From Cyprinus carpio (taxonomy: Eukaryota; Chordata; Actinopteri; Cypriniformes; Cyprinidae): DNA of 64,000 nucleotides. Under the pieces are notes generated by a model. It was not told where the DNA came from. It ran no database searches and was given only the letters and a program-made list of their open reading frames with translations. The position numbers and the translations under genes were made by a program. The stretch covers positions 31,446,544 to 31,510,543 of the forward strand of contig NC_056580.1 in the NCBI RefSeq assembly GCF_018340385.1, read 5' to 3'. Shown here piece after piece: positions 37,606 to 50,587 of the stretch (the first letter of the stretch is position 1; every line of letters begins with the position of its first letter).

Positions 37606-39041
37606 CATAAAGGGGAAAGACACACACACACACACACAAAACCTTTTGACATTAAACAAAAAGTAGCACTGAGGGGATAGCATTGGCCCACTCACTGATC
37701 TGGGCCCTTGGAATCGTCCTAACCTCCCCCCTCCCTCAAATCATATAGTGCCCCTGTGCACAAGGGGCCCCAGAAAACCTAGTGATGCCACTAACTTGCA
37801 GTATATAAAAAATAGTCTATAGAATGTCCCCATTTACTGTACATAGCAAAGTAACCATGTGTGTTGCCCAATTGCCCCTCAAAGCAATAGCTCAGGGATT
37901 ATTCTATGTGCTATGTTTTATTGTTTAAAAGCAATTTTTTTTTAGATTCTTATTTAACACAACAAAAACATTTCTGAAAAGTGCTAATTTAAACATGACA
38001 CAGATACACCACCTGCTAATACTAATAGTCTTTTTTGAGGACTGGAGTATACTCACATAAGATGAAACGTTTATATGACAAAACAAAAGCTAAAACTGTT
38101 ATATTTTAATAGATATTGAGGCCAAGAGTGAAAATAAAAAATAAATAAATAAAAAATATTTGGGTAGAGAGAGAGAGAAACTCTGAGGTCATCTGCCTAT
38201 TGAGAGAGTTCGGACTTTGAGCTCTGATGATAGTCAACCATTACCTGGAAAGCCATAAAACCATAAAGCCATATCTGTTGAAACCAGGTTACAGGTTACA
38301 GTGAAACCAAAGAATGAGACATAATTTATAGTGCACTTTATTGTGTGCTAGCAAAACCATCTGGAAAGCAGTCCATGAGACTATATCTTCCAATATTTTA
38401 TGTATTATCTGGACTGATGTGGTATCTTTTTGATAGGGTTTTCTGTATGAAACTTTCGAAAATAACCCACATAACCACATCCTGGCAACTTCTGTCATCA
38501 AGTAATGTGGACCAACCATACATCCATACATACATTCCCTGCCTATGGCCCAAGACATTGGGATAAGCACCAGGTTTCCCGTGATTCTATAGGACAAGCA
38601 GTTTAGAAAATAAATGGATGGATAGTTGATTTGGTGATTGCTGTCTCTTGGGTGAGACAGCCAATCACAGTCTCAGGTTTTATGGGCTCTATTTTCAATG
38701 GAATATTACATTAGTTTATATTTAACCATTGAAAGAGACTCTCAGAAACCAATCATATGATAACCAAACATGGTAATGGTGTTATCAGAGTAAATGCATT
38801 TCACTAGACTATCACGCCCATTATCAACGGCATCATCATAAACTGAGTGGGTTCTTGGGTGCGGCGATGGCTTTATGACCCTCTGCAAAGGTTGAAGTCC
38901 TGCTGCTCAACGGAAAAACAATTCAAACTCATATATCAGGAGCAAGGACAGTATAGTTTCTAGCACATTATTTTAGCAAATAATTTTTTGTATTTCTTGT
39001 ATTTTCACTCACTTTGTGTTAGACATTGGGGGTAAAAAAAA
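37606..39041. other. Intergenic sequence upstream of the claudin gene
   Basis: A CA run at 37620-37639, GA-rich DNA near 38170, and otherwise unremarkable sequence. It would include the claudin promoter and 5' UTR, but no motif is clear enough to call. Confidence 0.5.
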
Positions 39042-40503
39042 ATGTCTACAGCATTAGAAGTGACTGGATTCTTCATGTGTTTGGTCGGGTGGATTGTAAC
39101 TGGCCTTGCTGTGGCTAATGACTACTGGAAGATATCTAGCGTGCAAGGCACAGTGATCATTTCGAACCGCCTCTATGAGAACTTGTGGCATGCTTGTGGT
39201 GAGGACAGTTCTGGAAAGGCCAACTGCCAAGATTTTCAATCCATGTTGGCTTTGCCAGGTAGGAACCAAATTAATATAAAAAAATGGTTATTATTGTATT
39301 CATGAAGAACTATACTTGGACCTAGAACTTGGTAAAACCTATTCAGCATGATCTCAATCTCTGGAAGCTATTTTGTATTGTAACAATATGAAGAACTGCC
39401 TACAGCAACGTTGTTTCTCTTGATTTCATTTTTTGAGAATGACTGGCTTTTCTTAAAAGATAAGCATAAAATAAAGGCTCTTTATTAGCATCTATCGTTC
39501 CATGAAAAACCTTTCACATCCATGGAACCATTAAGAAACAAAAAAAAGGTTCCTTTAAGAATTTTTCAATGAAAGGTTTGTCAGTATTTATCATTAAAAA
39601 ATTACCTAAATTATAAAACTGACCCAAGATCAATTAAAACCATATTAGACACTGGTTCACCACATCAGTGCCCCTAGTGGCACATGTAAATTGTAAAACA
39701 TTTTGAAACAGTATATCATGTAACAAAAAAGTCTTGTTTGCTGTAATCATGCCAGTTTGATGCACACTCTAAAGCACTAATTTGAAACAAAAGATTTATA
39801 AGCACTATGAAGTTTCAATTATTAGTATTTTGAAAGCACCCAATATTAAACATAGACCATTAATGTCAGTCATAACAAAGGCTACTATAATGATACTATA
39901 ATGAATTATGATTAATAATCTCTGATATGCAGATACTAGGGTCATTAAATGTTTTATTTGCTGCTGAAAATAACTGTTGTTGATACAACGAAAGCAAGTA
40001 TTGTTTAGTAAAAATAAACCTGCACACCCCAAGTTACATGCACATCCTCATTTTAATCAAGACAGAAAAAAAGCAAAAACTAAACTCAGTTTTGTTTTTT
40101 GTCCTTCTCGTTTGTAGTTCATATTCAGGCATGTCGAGCATTAACGATCATCACCCTGATCCTGGGGTTGGTCGGTATAATTTTGTCTACCATGGGACTG
40201 AAGTGCATTAAGATTGGGTCAAAAACAGATGAGTCAAAAGGCAAAACTATGGTCATTGGTGGCATTATCTTCATCCTTGCAGGTAAGCAGAATTACAGTA
40301 TCTGTGTATATGAACATAAACAATTTCTATAATTGTATAATTATCTACATGTTTCCCCCTTCTATTTAGCATCTATATAATGAGTTACAGTTACTGAGAG
40401 AAATATTTTTATTCCCCACAGGTCTTTGCACTATGGTGGCCGTATCTTGGTACGCTGCACGGATTGTTGCAGAATTCAACGACCCATTTTATGGTGGCGT
40501 CAA
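39042..40503 (+). CDS. cldn10-like: Claudin-10-like tight-junction protein, exons 1-3 only
   Basis: Claudins are four-helix tight-junction proteins; claudin-10 forms paracellular ion channels. Exon 1 (39042-39258) starts at ATG and gives TM1 plus the first extracellular loop. The family signature is complete: DYW (W29), NLW (47-49), C52 and C62, with the claudin-10-type string DYWKISSVQGTVI. It ends at GTAGGA in phase 1. Exon 2 (40118-40282) encodes TM2 and the following cytosolic stretch (GLKCIKIGSKTDESKGK) into TM3, and ends at GTAAGC. Exon 3 (40422-40503) encodes the rest of TM3 and part of loop 2 (AEFNDPFYGG), then a GTGAGA donor in phase 2. All phases agree and there is no frameshift. 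The exons for the end of loop 2, TM4 and the tail were not found before gpr183 or later. They may lie past a long intron, be masked by poor sequence, or be lost. Assignment within the claudin-10/15 group is by recall. Confidence 0.87.
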
Positions 40504-40671
40504 GTGAGAAGTCCAACATTTATACACATACCCAAATGCACATACATTTACTTATCTAAATAGGGATATTACATAGACTTCTTTTGTTGTCATATAGGCT
40601 ACAGCTAATTATAAATACTGTAACCTAAACCTAACCAACACTCTAGGCCTAAAACTTACAGAAAACATTCT

Positions 40672-40757
40672 ACCTATATATATATTATATATATATAGAT
40701 ATATATATCTATATATATATATATATATAGATATATATATATATATATATATATAGT
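40672..40757. repeat. (TA)n tract with internal palindromes
   Basis: TA repeats interrupted by AGATATATATATCT-type palindromic units, 170 bp after the third claudin exon. Such AT-rich palindromes are prone to fragility and misassembly. Confidence 0.9.
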
Positions 40758-42782
40758 ATAGTATATTAAACCCTTTATATGTTTAGGTGATTAATTTCAC
40801 CCCTCTTCAGAAGATTTTACTATTTGGCCAGTTTTTAGTAATTATTTAGTCAAATAATTCAGAAACTAGGTATTTTAAATCAGCTAACTAAAACACAATG
40901 AGTTTGTAGTAAACCTTTTTATATACATTTAAAAGCTTTCTATTTTAATCTAGTTTATGATAATAAGTAAAATTGAATTTCCCAACCTCTCTAAGCCAAA
41001 TTAGCACACCTGTTTTTCGATTATGAACTGATGGAACACTAAAATGTCAATATAAACACGCAAAAAGTTTCCCATGTAAAGGGAAGAAGCGACATCTGTT
41101 GTACTATTCCATAATCTTCACTTTTGGCTTTGTGGCTCCCTCTTCTGGCTATTATTTTATGCCAGAATTGCACTGTGAATTCAAAATTCTTAGCCTGGCT
41201 TTTATGGATCTTAGTCCCAAGAGCTAAAAATAAAATTTTTTGGACCAGTCATTGTGGGAATTTTTATGAACTCTTTCCCTCCAGGATTTATATATGTGCT
41301 CTATGGTATATGACTGAGAGATTTATTTATTTATTTTTAATTCTCACCTCTGCTGAAAAAGCTTCTTTTTTTTTTTTTTCTTCTCTTGATAACTTTTTTA
41401 AGTCGGTTACATAAAAATGTAGATTAGTCTACGTTGAATCCCAAAAAATAATGCACTTATTACCACCTGGCTAACTACTTCAGTTTGGTCGTGATTAGGG
41501 TTCTCAAAGACACAGGCTTATGCAACTGGCTGGGTGCTGAGGCCTCTAGGACCCTACCAAACTAACTTTAGAAAGCTGTTTTTGAAAGCAGGAATGTTCA
41601 TACATTGTAAAAGAGGTCCAACCAGCCGCCAAAAAAAAACAATGAAACACATTACCCATACAAAATGTAACATATCTGCTTCAATCAAGGTACATTTTGT
41701 AACTCCTCATTATCTAGTACATGTTCTCAACACTTGTTTTGTTTAGAAAGATTATCATTTGGTAATAGCCACTGAAGCGGAGCGTTTGAGCTAAATTGGA
41801 TAACATAAACTCTCAATCACTTTATTTAATTTTTTTTTATTTTTATTCTTTCCAGCTGAAACAAAAAGTGTCCATGTAAGCATATAGCTAGTTGTTGGTC
41901 AAAATCAAATAGCATCATTTAAATACTCATTTGTCCAACTTTGATAATTATGTTGCTGTAAAATAGCTCCAAATTAGAAATTATCCAAGTCTTGTGTGCA
42001 GGTAAGCTCATCTGGGCCGATTTAAATGAATGATGACACAGTTGATTTGTCAGTATGATGATTGTTAAGCTTATCATCCTGAGACACTACTATGATGCAT
42101 AAGGAGCCATCGAGATAAAAGAGCGACTCTTTCCAGTGAGACAGCTCGCCACAGTTTTTCTTACAGAGTTTTGGGGCATGATCATCTTAACACACACACA
42201 TTATAATGCCACTTGCTTGTGAGAAGCTACACTCCTTGAGGGCAGGTAAAAAATATGAAACCCTTAACATACCTACAGTATAAAGGGAGGCCGAATTTCC
42301 AGTTAAAAACAAAAGGTTAATTTAGCGGACTCTCTGGTCATATCCCAGTGTTGTAATGATTAAGGATCAAAAGGCTCACTGAAGAATCAGTGATTGAATT
42401 TTTTTCTTGTGAGTGGAATCAGAAGATTTGAGTCATTAGGCTACATTAAAATCACCACAAGCATCGTTTCTTGGTACAGACTGCTGTAGCTCATCATTCA
42501 CTGCATAAAAAAATTTGTCTTTTTGGCTATTTATTATTATTTTTGTTTTTTTATTTATTATTTATTATTATTTTTTTCAAAAGATCAATAAAAAAAACTG
42601 AAAAACAAATTCTAACTCAGATGAACTACAGTATGTAAGACAAATGTGCAATATTCTTTGAACAGCGTAACAAAATATTAACCACCATCTGAACCAATAG
42701 CTTGAAACACTGTAAAATAATCCAGAGGTGAGAAATTTAGGAAAGTCGCATATAGTCAGTGAACTGCGTTTCTTGTTGTTGC
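40758..42782. other. DNA between the claudin exons and gpr183
   Basis: Scanned for the expected fourth claudin exon (a YELG-type start after an AG acceptor) without success. AT-rich, with T-rich and ATT-rich runs near 42.53-42.58 kb. No other gene recognised. Confidence 0.5.
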
Positions 42783-43889
42783 TTATAGTTCATAAACATC
42801 GCTGTTGCTCAACAGCATGCTGCTCCTCTCTTTCTGATTGCTTCTGGAGCTCATATGGATTTATCATTCCCAAACACATCTTTGGAGGAGCCTTCAGGTG
42901 AGGTCCTGACCACACTCGAGAGGGACATGCTGACTTGCTTCCTGAGCAGTTTGAGTACCTTTTTCTTGTATCCCTTGCAAGCAAAGAAGTAGATAAAGGG
43001 ATCCAGGCATGAGTTGAGGTTCATCAGGCAGACGGTGATGTGAAGGGAGATCTGAAAGTCATGCAGTTCTGAACAGTCTGGCTTGTACCGCAGCTTTCTG
43101 ATCATGTACTGCAGGAGGTCGAGCGTGATATGGGGTGTAGCACACCAAATACGAGAATGACGGCACAAATCACGCCGATGGCTTTACGACTACGACCCGA
43201 CTTCTCTGTCAGTTTATTAGACTTGGCCAGGAGGCGGAGCTTGTAGCACAGTGCCGAATAACACATCAGGATGGTGATCACAGGGATGCCGAGCCAATCA
43301 CACAGCTCCGATGAGAATGACAGGCAGGTTGTCAGTCTTCTCGAAGTTGGGATACTCCATACATGTTATATGTCCACTTTCCTCCTCGCTCGGCCATGGG
43401 CATTGATTGTTAAAAGGCAGGGTCTGTACCAACACAACGACCCATACAGCAGCACAGATGTACCGCGACCTCTGAACCTTCGAATTGGGAAGCGAGCGCA
43501 GTACCACTGCAATGAAACGGGTCCACGCCAAACAAGTCATGAAGTTGACGCTGGCATACATGTTGATGTAGAACAGCAGCGCCACGGCCTTTACATAAAC
43601 CCTCCCATTGGCCAATGGAACCCTTGCCATAGTAAACTGCACGCAAGGGCAGAGCAAATGAAAATAAGATGTCCGACACACCAGGTTGGCTGAATACATT
43701 GTTGTGGAGTTGATTTTTTTTTTAAATTAGGCCAAATGACATGCAAAGCCAGCGCATTGCCTTCAGTCCTGAAATGCAAATCAGAGAGAATATATTGCAG
43801 GCAAAAAAATACTGTGCCCAACCACGATGATCCATACAGGTTATTTTAAAGAGTCATTGTTAGTGGCGTTTGGCTACTACCATCTCCAT
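42783..43889 (-). CDS. gpr183: GPR183 (EBI2)-like oxysterol receptor, several frameshifts
   Basis: GPR183 binds 7-alpha,25-dihydroxycholesterol and guides migrating B cells, T cells and dendritic cells. The start is probably the ATG at 43889 (MEMVVA). Blocks in order: INSTTMYSANLV before TM2, then YYGKGS; TM3 with FYINMYASVNFMTCLA; loop 2 with ITCMEYPNFE; the TM6-7 region DLLQYMIRKLRYKP; TM7 with SLHITVCLMNLNSCLDPFIY, whose DPFIY is the NPxxY equivalent; and the tail RKQVSMSLSSVVRTSPEGSS. The DRF codons near 43518-43530 read as WTRF because of two compensating one-base indels. The long frame ends at a TGA at 42851, but a shifted frame runs on to VYEL and TAA at 42783, closer to the tail length I recall for the family. 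The 1107-nt span fits the roughly 361 codons of human GPR183. In mammals this gene lies close to GPR18, as here. Confidence 0.9.
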
Positions 43890-45798
43890 GGGGTCAGTTA
43901 TGAAATCTGGAAAAAGGAAAACAGATACTTTACTACAGAACTGAGAAAATCAATCCATGCTTGTATCAGGTCACACTGTGCTGTTTCACTAAGGAAGGGG
44001 GTGTCGTCCTTTTTTGCGACCCACATTGCAGGCAAGGAAAATCGCAAAGCCCCTTTTGGGTTTTTCAAAATCCCCCAACTTACAAAATTTTTTTTTATGA
44101 GCATGTCAAATAATTTTTTCATGTATCCGGGAGTTTGTGTACCACTGTGATTGGCAAGGAATTTTTATGTCAATCATCGTGCAAATCAAAACAGGAGGTC
44201 AGGAGCACGTCCCCGCTGGAGCAGCAAAGGGTTTTTTCTTCAGTCCCAACTACCGAATTCTGCACCCTCACAAAGACCTTGACTACTAGAAAAACATGTC
44301 TAGAATACAATAGAGTAGAATACAGTTCTCTGTGATGGGGTAACAATGATTGTGTGTGGTTGTATACTTCTGAAAGAAACATATCCATTTTTTCTTTTCA
44401 GGGACTAGACTATTCTGATTTGAAGAGATTTTTAATAAGCTGCTTTAGCATCTTGCAATCATTCATAATTGTTTCCCTGCATTGCACCATGCTATACATG
44501 GATTTGTTTTTGAAAATGAATCATCCATGTCCCCGGTACACACAGTACACATTGCACATGCTCTGATGCAATACAACAAATAGAATGGATATTTCAGTTT
44601 ATATTCATTTGAATTCACAGGGTTGAAATAAATAATTATTAATAAAAAAACCCGGCGACATAAATTTAAAAAAATATTATCGGGAAGCAAGAACTGGTCA
44701 AAACAGCATCTATCATCTATCTTTTATCTATCTATCTATCTATATAATATTATATAAATATATATATATATATATTATAAAATTTTAAGTATTTTGTTAT
44801 TTTATATTATATTATTATATTATATCTGTTATCCATAAAAAAAAAAAAAAACATTTTCCAAAAACATTATTAAAAAAAAAAAATAAATATGCTTTAAACA
44901 CTTTCTTGTGCTGCAGTTTTTGTCCCTTTTTTTGTGTCAAGTGGTCTGATCATTGCCGTGTAAAAAATTGACACGTCCTGGTCAACATTAACCACGTTTT
45001 CTTACACCCTGACTGAGCAATGAAATACTGTTCCCCTTTTGCTTTTTTTTTACCATGTGATGACATAATTTCCTGTATTTGCCCAAAAGATCACTTGTTA
45101 AGTGTTCTCTTTGAGCGAGGCCCTTTTCCCTTTTTCCTGTTTTAAATTGCAATCCTGCGGTTTCTCGTTTACTTCTGGGATGAAAGGATGAAAAAATCAT
45201 GTTTTTTCCCTTGTTAAGGTTTACTTTGAAAATGTAATTTGGTTATTGAATTTGTAAAATTTGTGACACAACTGACAATATCATAAGTAGAGAAAAATGA
45301 GATGTATTTATTTATTTGACATATTTATGTTCATAATGAGGAGAAAAGAATCAGCACTTATTTTTTATAGTTTTTTTTTGAATTAGTAGGATAGAATTTC
45401 AGTGGTTTTAAAATGCCTTTTTTTTTTCTTCAGTTTTAAAAAAATGTGTTATTTTGATTCTTTATCAGCGTGGTTCTTGGTGTTTTTAAAGGGTGTGCGG
45501 TGTATGAAATGAGCGTTCTTGTTCTATTGTTGAAGTTAAAAATTACATCTGAAAGCTTCAGAAAGAATGGCTGTTTTTTGAAACATCCTATTGGCACCTG
45601 GGGGTTTACATTACAACCACTTAAAAAAAATTTTTTGATAAATTAATTACATAACTACAGCAGCTGATTTGTCAAAAAATTTGAGAATACATTTTTTCCC
45701 CAAAATACACAATTTTGTTCTTCAAAACGTCTGTTTCTAATGAAACAATGTCTGGCTTTTTTTTTTTTTTTTTTTGGTAAATGTCCTTTAGATTTCTT
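43890..45798. other. Sequence upstream of gpr183, AT-rich
   Basis: Presumed gpr183 5' flank. Contains an ATCT microsatellite (44725-44743), an AT-rich palindromic stretch (44744-44830) and A runs near 44.84 and 44.87 kb. No exon recognised. Confidence 0.45.
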
Positions 45799-46124
45799 GG
45801 TAACACTTTGAATAAGGTTCCATTGGTTAATGTTGGTTAATGTTTTAAATTTAAACATGAACAACAATGAACAATACATTTATTACTGTATTTATTAGTC
45901 TTCGTTAATGTTTGAAAATACAGTTATTCATTGTAGTTCATGCTAATTCACAGTGCATAAACTAATGTTAACAAGCACAACTTAATTTGAATAATGCATT
46001 GGTAAATGTTGAAATTAACATTAACTAAGATTAATAAATGCTGTAGAAAGTTGTTCTTGCTTGGTTCATGTTAACTAAAGTGGTTAATAACATTAACTAA
46101 TGGAACCTTACTCTAAAGTGTTCC
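45799..46124. mobile_element. MITE with GGTAACACTTT-type inverted ends
   Basis: The left end GGTAACACTTTGAATAAGGT matches the complement of the right end (CCTTACTCTAAAGTGTTCCC, one substitution and small indels). The interior is rich in TTAATGTT words and has no coding capacity. This is a very common fish non-autonomous DNA transposon. Confidence 0.85.
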
Positions 46125-46643
46125 CGATTCCTTGGGGGAGGTTGTGTTTCCCATTAATATTTTGGCGTTGATGACAACTTTTGGACATCCACAAATGAAT
46201 TTCTTTTGAATTTGTTTTTTTTTTAAAATACTTTCGGGTCCTTTCTACTTTCACTAAAAAAGAAACGTAAAGGTTTTTTCCCGTCTGTCTGTCTCCAAAG
46301 CAACAGTTCTATTAATTTTTTGAGGGGGGGATGTGGTTTTTTTGAGAAATCTTTCCATCTTCTGCCCCACACCCTTTAAATGTTTGCAATTAAAATTTGT
46401 AACCTTCATTCCATATGTGCAATCACTCTATAGCATTAAAAACAATGACAAATTTATTCCTGCGATTTCGCCTATTACCTAAACTGAACTTTTTTTTTTT
46501 CCTCTCCATGTGGGGGGAGACAATGTTCAGAACTTTCAAAATAACTGAGATCCTCTAATGATAAGTCCTTTTTTTTTTTGTGTTTGTGTAGGCTAAATGT
46601 CAGTGTATATTTGGGTATATAAGAGCATGAAAGTCTCTAAATA

Positions 46644-48160
46644 TACAGGTGCATCAATAAATTAGAATGTGTGGAAAAGTTCATTTCAGTAATTCAACTC
46701 AAATTGTGAAATTTCGTGTATTAAATAAATTTAATGCACACAGACGGGAAATGTTTAAGTCTTTGGTTCTTTTAATTGTGATGATTTTTGGCTCACATTT
46801 AACAAAAACCCAATTCACTACCCCCAAAAGAATTAGAATATGGTGACATGCCAATCAGCTAATCAACTCAACACCTGCAAAGGTTTCCGGGAAAATGTTC
46901 TCTCAGTTTTGGTTCACTAGGCTACACAATCATGGGGAAGACTGCTGATCTGACAGTTGTCCAGAAGACAATCATTGACACCCTTCACAAGGAGGGGTAA
47001 GCTACAAACATTCATTGCCAAGAAGCTGGCTGTTCACGGGATGCTGTATCCAACATGTTAAGAAGTTGAGTGGAAGGAAAAAGTATGGAAGAAAAAGATG
47101 CACAACCAACTGAAAGAACTGCGGACTTATGAGGATTGTCAAGCAAAATCGATTCAAGAATTTGAGTATAACTTCACAAGGAATGGACTGGGAGGCTGGA
47201 GGTCCAAGGCATCAAAGAACCGCCAAGAATTTGGCTACCAGTTGTCATATTCCTCTTGTTAATACTCTACTGAACCGAACAATGTCAGAGGCGTCTTATC
47301 TGGGCTAAGGAGAAGAAAGAACTGGACTGTTGCCAGTGGTCCAGAATCCTCTTTTCCAGATGAGAGCAAGTTTTGTATTTCATTTTGGAAACCAAAGGTC
47401 CTAGAGTCTGGAGGAAGAGATTGGAGAAGCTCATAGCCCAATTTGCTTGAAGTCAAGTGTTAGTTTCCAGATCTGTGATAATTTGGGGTGCAATGTTCTG
47501 CTGGTGTTGGTCCATTTTTTTTTGAAAACCAAAGCCCACTGCACCGTTTACCAAGAAATTTTGGACACTTCATGTTTCCCTTTCCCTGAAATTTTTGAGA
47601 TGGAAACCAGCGGTTTTGGCACCTCCCCACACTCCCAAAAAAGCACCAAAGTTGGTTAAATGACCATGGTGTTGATGTTCTTGACTGGACAAACTCACAG
47701 ACCTGAACCCGAAAATCTGGGGGTTTTTTGAAAAAGGAAAGAAAAACGAGACCAAAAAATGCGAAGAGCTAAAGGCCACTGTCAAGAAACCTGGGCTTCC
47801 ATACCCCTCAGCATGCCACAAACTGATCACCTCCATCCCCCAATAGGCGGTAATTAAAAAAAAAAAAAGTTAAATGATACATGTACAGTAAAAAAGACAT
47901 ACTTTCAGAAGGAAAACTCACTAAAAATGTTTTTTTTTTTTTTTTTTTTTTTTTTTATTGGTCTTATGAAGTTTCCCTAATTTTTTTTGAGATAAGGGGG
48001 TGGGGGGTTTTTTGTTAAATGTGAGCCAAAATCATCACAATTAAAGAACAAAGACAAACTACTTCAGTCTGTTTTACTGAATTTATTTAATACATGTGTT
48101 TCAATTTGGTTAATTGCGAAAATGAATTTTTTGGACATTCTAATTTTTGAATGCACCTGA
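46644..48160 (+). mobile_element. Tc1/mariner-like transposon, full span, degraded
   Basis: Both termini are present: CAGGTGCATCAATAAATTAG on the left and the complement of TCTAATTTTTGAATGCACCT on the right, in inverted orientation. Subterminal stretches are also complementary (for example GAGCCAAAATCATCACAATT near 48024 against the left subterminus). The relic transposase starts at the ATG at 46932 (MGKTADLTVVQKTIIDTLHK). Catalytic-region DNA near 47310-47420 is recognisable (GAGAGCAAGTTTTGTATTTC), but stops and indels break every frame. The 1.5-kb length is normal for the family. Confidence 0.88.
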
Positions 48161-50587
48161 ATGTGCTCTGTAAAAAAATCACTGGAATTTATTTAAAAAT
48201 TCAATTAAAAATCATCAAGTCATTTGTCTTTGTCTTCGGGGGGGGTAAACGATCTTTAGCATATTTTGATGCTCTACCACCCGCCCTCCTGGCTTCTATT
48301 TTTTTTTTTAATTCTAAAAAAAACAAAACCTTCAAAGCTTATGGGTGGATGCTTGTTTCTCTAGTTAACCCTGTTTTCTGCGAAAATGATTGTGAAAAAC
48401 CCAGGAAACCTAAAATTAAGTAATGGCTTCATTTTCTGCTCTCTACGGGATTGACCCCTTTTCCCAATATAGCACTTTGAAAAAACACACCTGCTGCTTC
48501 TGCACATGCAAAAAAAAAATGTTTTCAAACGATGCAAGCAATAGCATCTCCGCGATCTAGGGCATGGCATATATAGCTATTTCCGGTGGTGTTTTCACAC
48601 AGCTAAATTATGAACTTTTACACCAGCTGTGGCCTCAAAAACTCTCTTAAACTATTAAATTTTACAGAGTGTCAGTGACTTTATCCATGAGCCGCTTGGA
48701 GTGTGAATCTACACCATACATTACTGCTGGAAGATTGAATATATCAAAAATATCCTGTAAATTCACTTTGGATATAGCACTCTACTTATATCACGTATAT
48801 CATGTTTCGCGGCTCTGTCTGTGTCTAAAAATGAAAGAAAGTGGATGGCTTAGTGAGTCAAAAACATAGGGAAAACACAGATTCAGATATTATCTGCTTG
48901 GCTTCTAAACTGAGACCTGGTGTTTTTTTAAAATCGCATGAGCGGTGATTTGTTCCTATTAGGGTCATATGTTTAACAAAATGCCAATACAGATATTTTA
49001 TAATCAATTCCTTGCTGCAATTTTGACATACCAGTATCATTTGGGCCACACACACCACAGACACTGGCTGGATGCTGCATGATTTTTGTTTCATTTCTTA
49101 AGCATACTAGACAGAAGTTTCAGTTTTTGACTCATAACAAAAATCCCAGTTTTTTTTAAATTTGTCAGAAATACATTGAAAGTTTTAACCAGACACCATC
49201 ACTGAATTTTTAAAGCTTTAAAAAGACCATCACATCATACTGAAATCTTTCAACAAGATAATACAGGCGATGATTTTTTCTTGAAATGCAAAACGGGTTT
49301 ATAATAAAAATGTGACACAAATGGTCTACTTTGGGTTATATCGGTTTAAAAAAGGTTAACTGACGGGCAGCTGGGGTCTGACTTTTTTTCTTGTTGGTAA
49401 GAAAAGCGTGAAGCAGACGGTAATAGTGGTGTCAAAAACCCAGCTGAACAACGACATGAAATACACTCATAAAGAAACTTTTTAGGTACATATTGCTGGT
49501 ACCAGGTTGGACTTGCAGAAATGCCTTAATTTTTTTTTGGCACAGTTTCCCGGGTGCTGGAAACATTCCTCTGGGTTTTGGGGTCCATATTAACATGATA
49601 GCACCCACACCTTTCCCTGCAAATTTGTCAGCTGTACACCCTATCGGACTTATTGGATCAGGAAACCTTTTTCCCAATCTTCTATCACCCATTTTTGGGG
49701 TGGCATGTGCTCTTCTGCATACCTCAGTTACTGGGGTTACTGTTTTTTTCTATCAGCTCAAACAGTCTGCCCAAATTTCTCCTCCCCTTCTGGGATAAAC
49801 AAATCATTTTTTGTTCCCCCAAACTGAAAAGCTCCCAATATTTTTTTTTTTTTGCCCAACATTTTCCCTGAAAAATCCAGACCTGCCCTTTTGGGCCCCA
49901 AAAACCATTTTATCTTCAAATCCCCCAATTTCCCAAACTTTGTTGGGTGTTCCCACATTCCCTATGCGGGGGTTTGAACTTAAGCAGATTGTCGTGACCA
50001 TGTCTCATGCCAAAACGCCCCTGGGGTTGCTGCCATGTGTTTTGGCTGAATAGATTTTTTTGCATTGACAGGCGGGTTGAACAGGTAAAGTGGCCAGTGG
50101 GGGGGGGTAACGCATGTTAAAAAACAGTATTTATCTTTTTTTTAGTGCAGTACATGTTTTTGAAATGGAAATTCTTCTTCATAACCATAGTTTAAGAGCC
50201 CAGAATGGTGTATAAAGGGTTAAGGTGCTTTAGACTGATGCCTTCTGCTGATGTAAGTTTGGGGGGTTTTTTCACACTTTTTTTTTTTTTACTGTAAACG
50301 GTTGACAACTCAACACATATTTTGAAGTAGATTCACAACATTTTTAGTAGCTACTACTTCTTATTGGGAATCGCCCTATTATTATCTTATTAGATGAATC
50401 GCCTTAAATAATCAACGCGATATTCGCATTACCTTGCCCAGTGAACTTCTGGCTCTGTCTGGTAAATGCAGCGCCATTTAAAAAGCAGGTGATGGGGGAT
50501 TTGCGGTAATCACGGAACCAGATTTACTGACTAGATCGCGCTGATCCTATCGTTAGATATATCGCCCACCCCCTATTCCTTATAAAT
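48161..50587. other. Low-complexity intergenic DNA, nothing recognised
   Basis: Runs of T, C and G (TTTTTT, CCCC, GGGG) are unusually frequent, particularly at 49.4-50.1 kb, and opposing ORFs overlap without any family motif. No gene called. Confidence 0.4.

Noticed and set aside
41124..41414. Hydrophobic ORF considered as the missing claudin exon
   Set aside because: No YELG-type start, wrong splice phase, and no TM4-like glycine-rich segment.
47570..47836. ORF on - in 47.6-47.8 kb
   Set aside because: Antisense of the Tc1-like transposase relic.
49432..50053. Several overlapping ORFs on both strands
   Set aside because: Frames in both directions come from low-complexity TTTT/CCCC/GGGG-rich sequence; no family resemblance.
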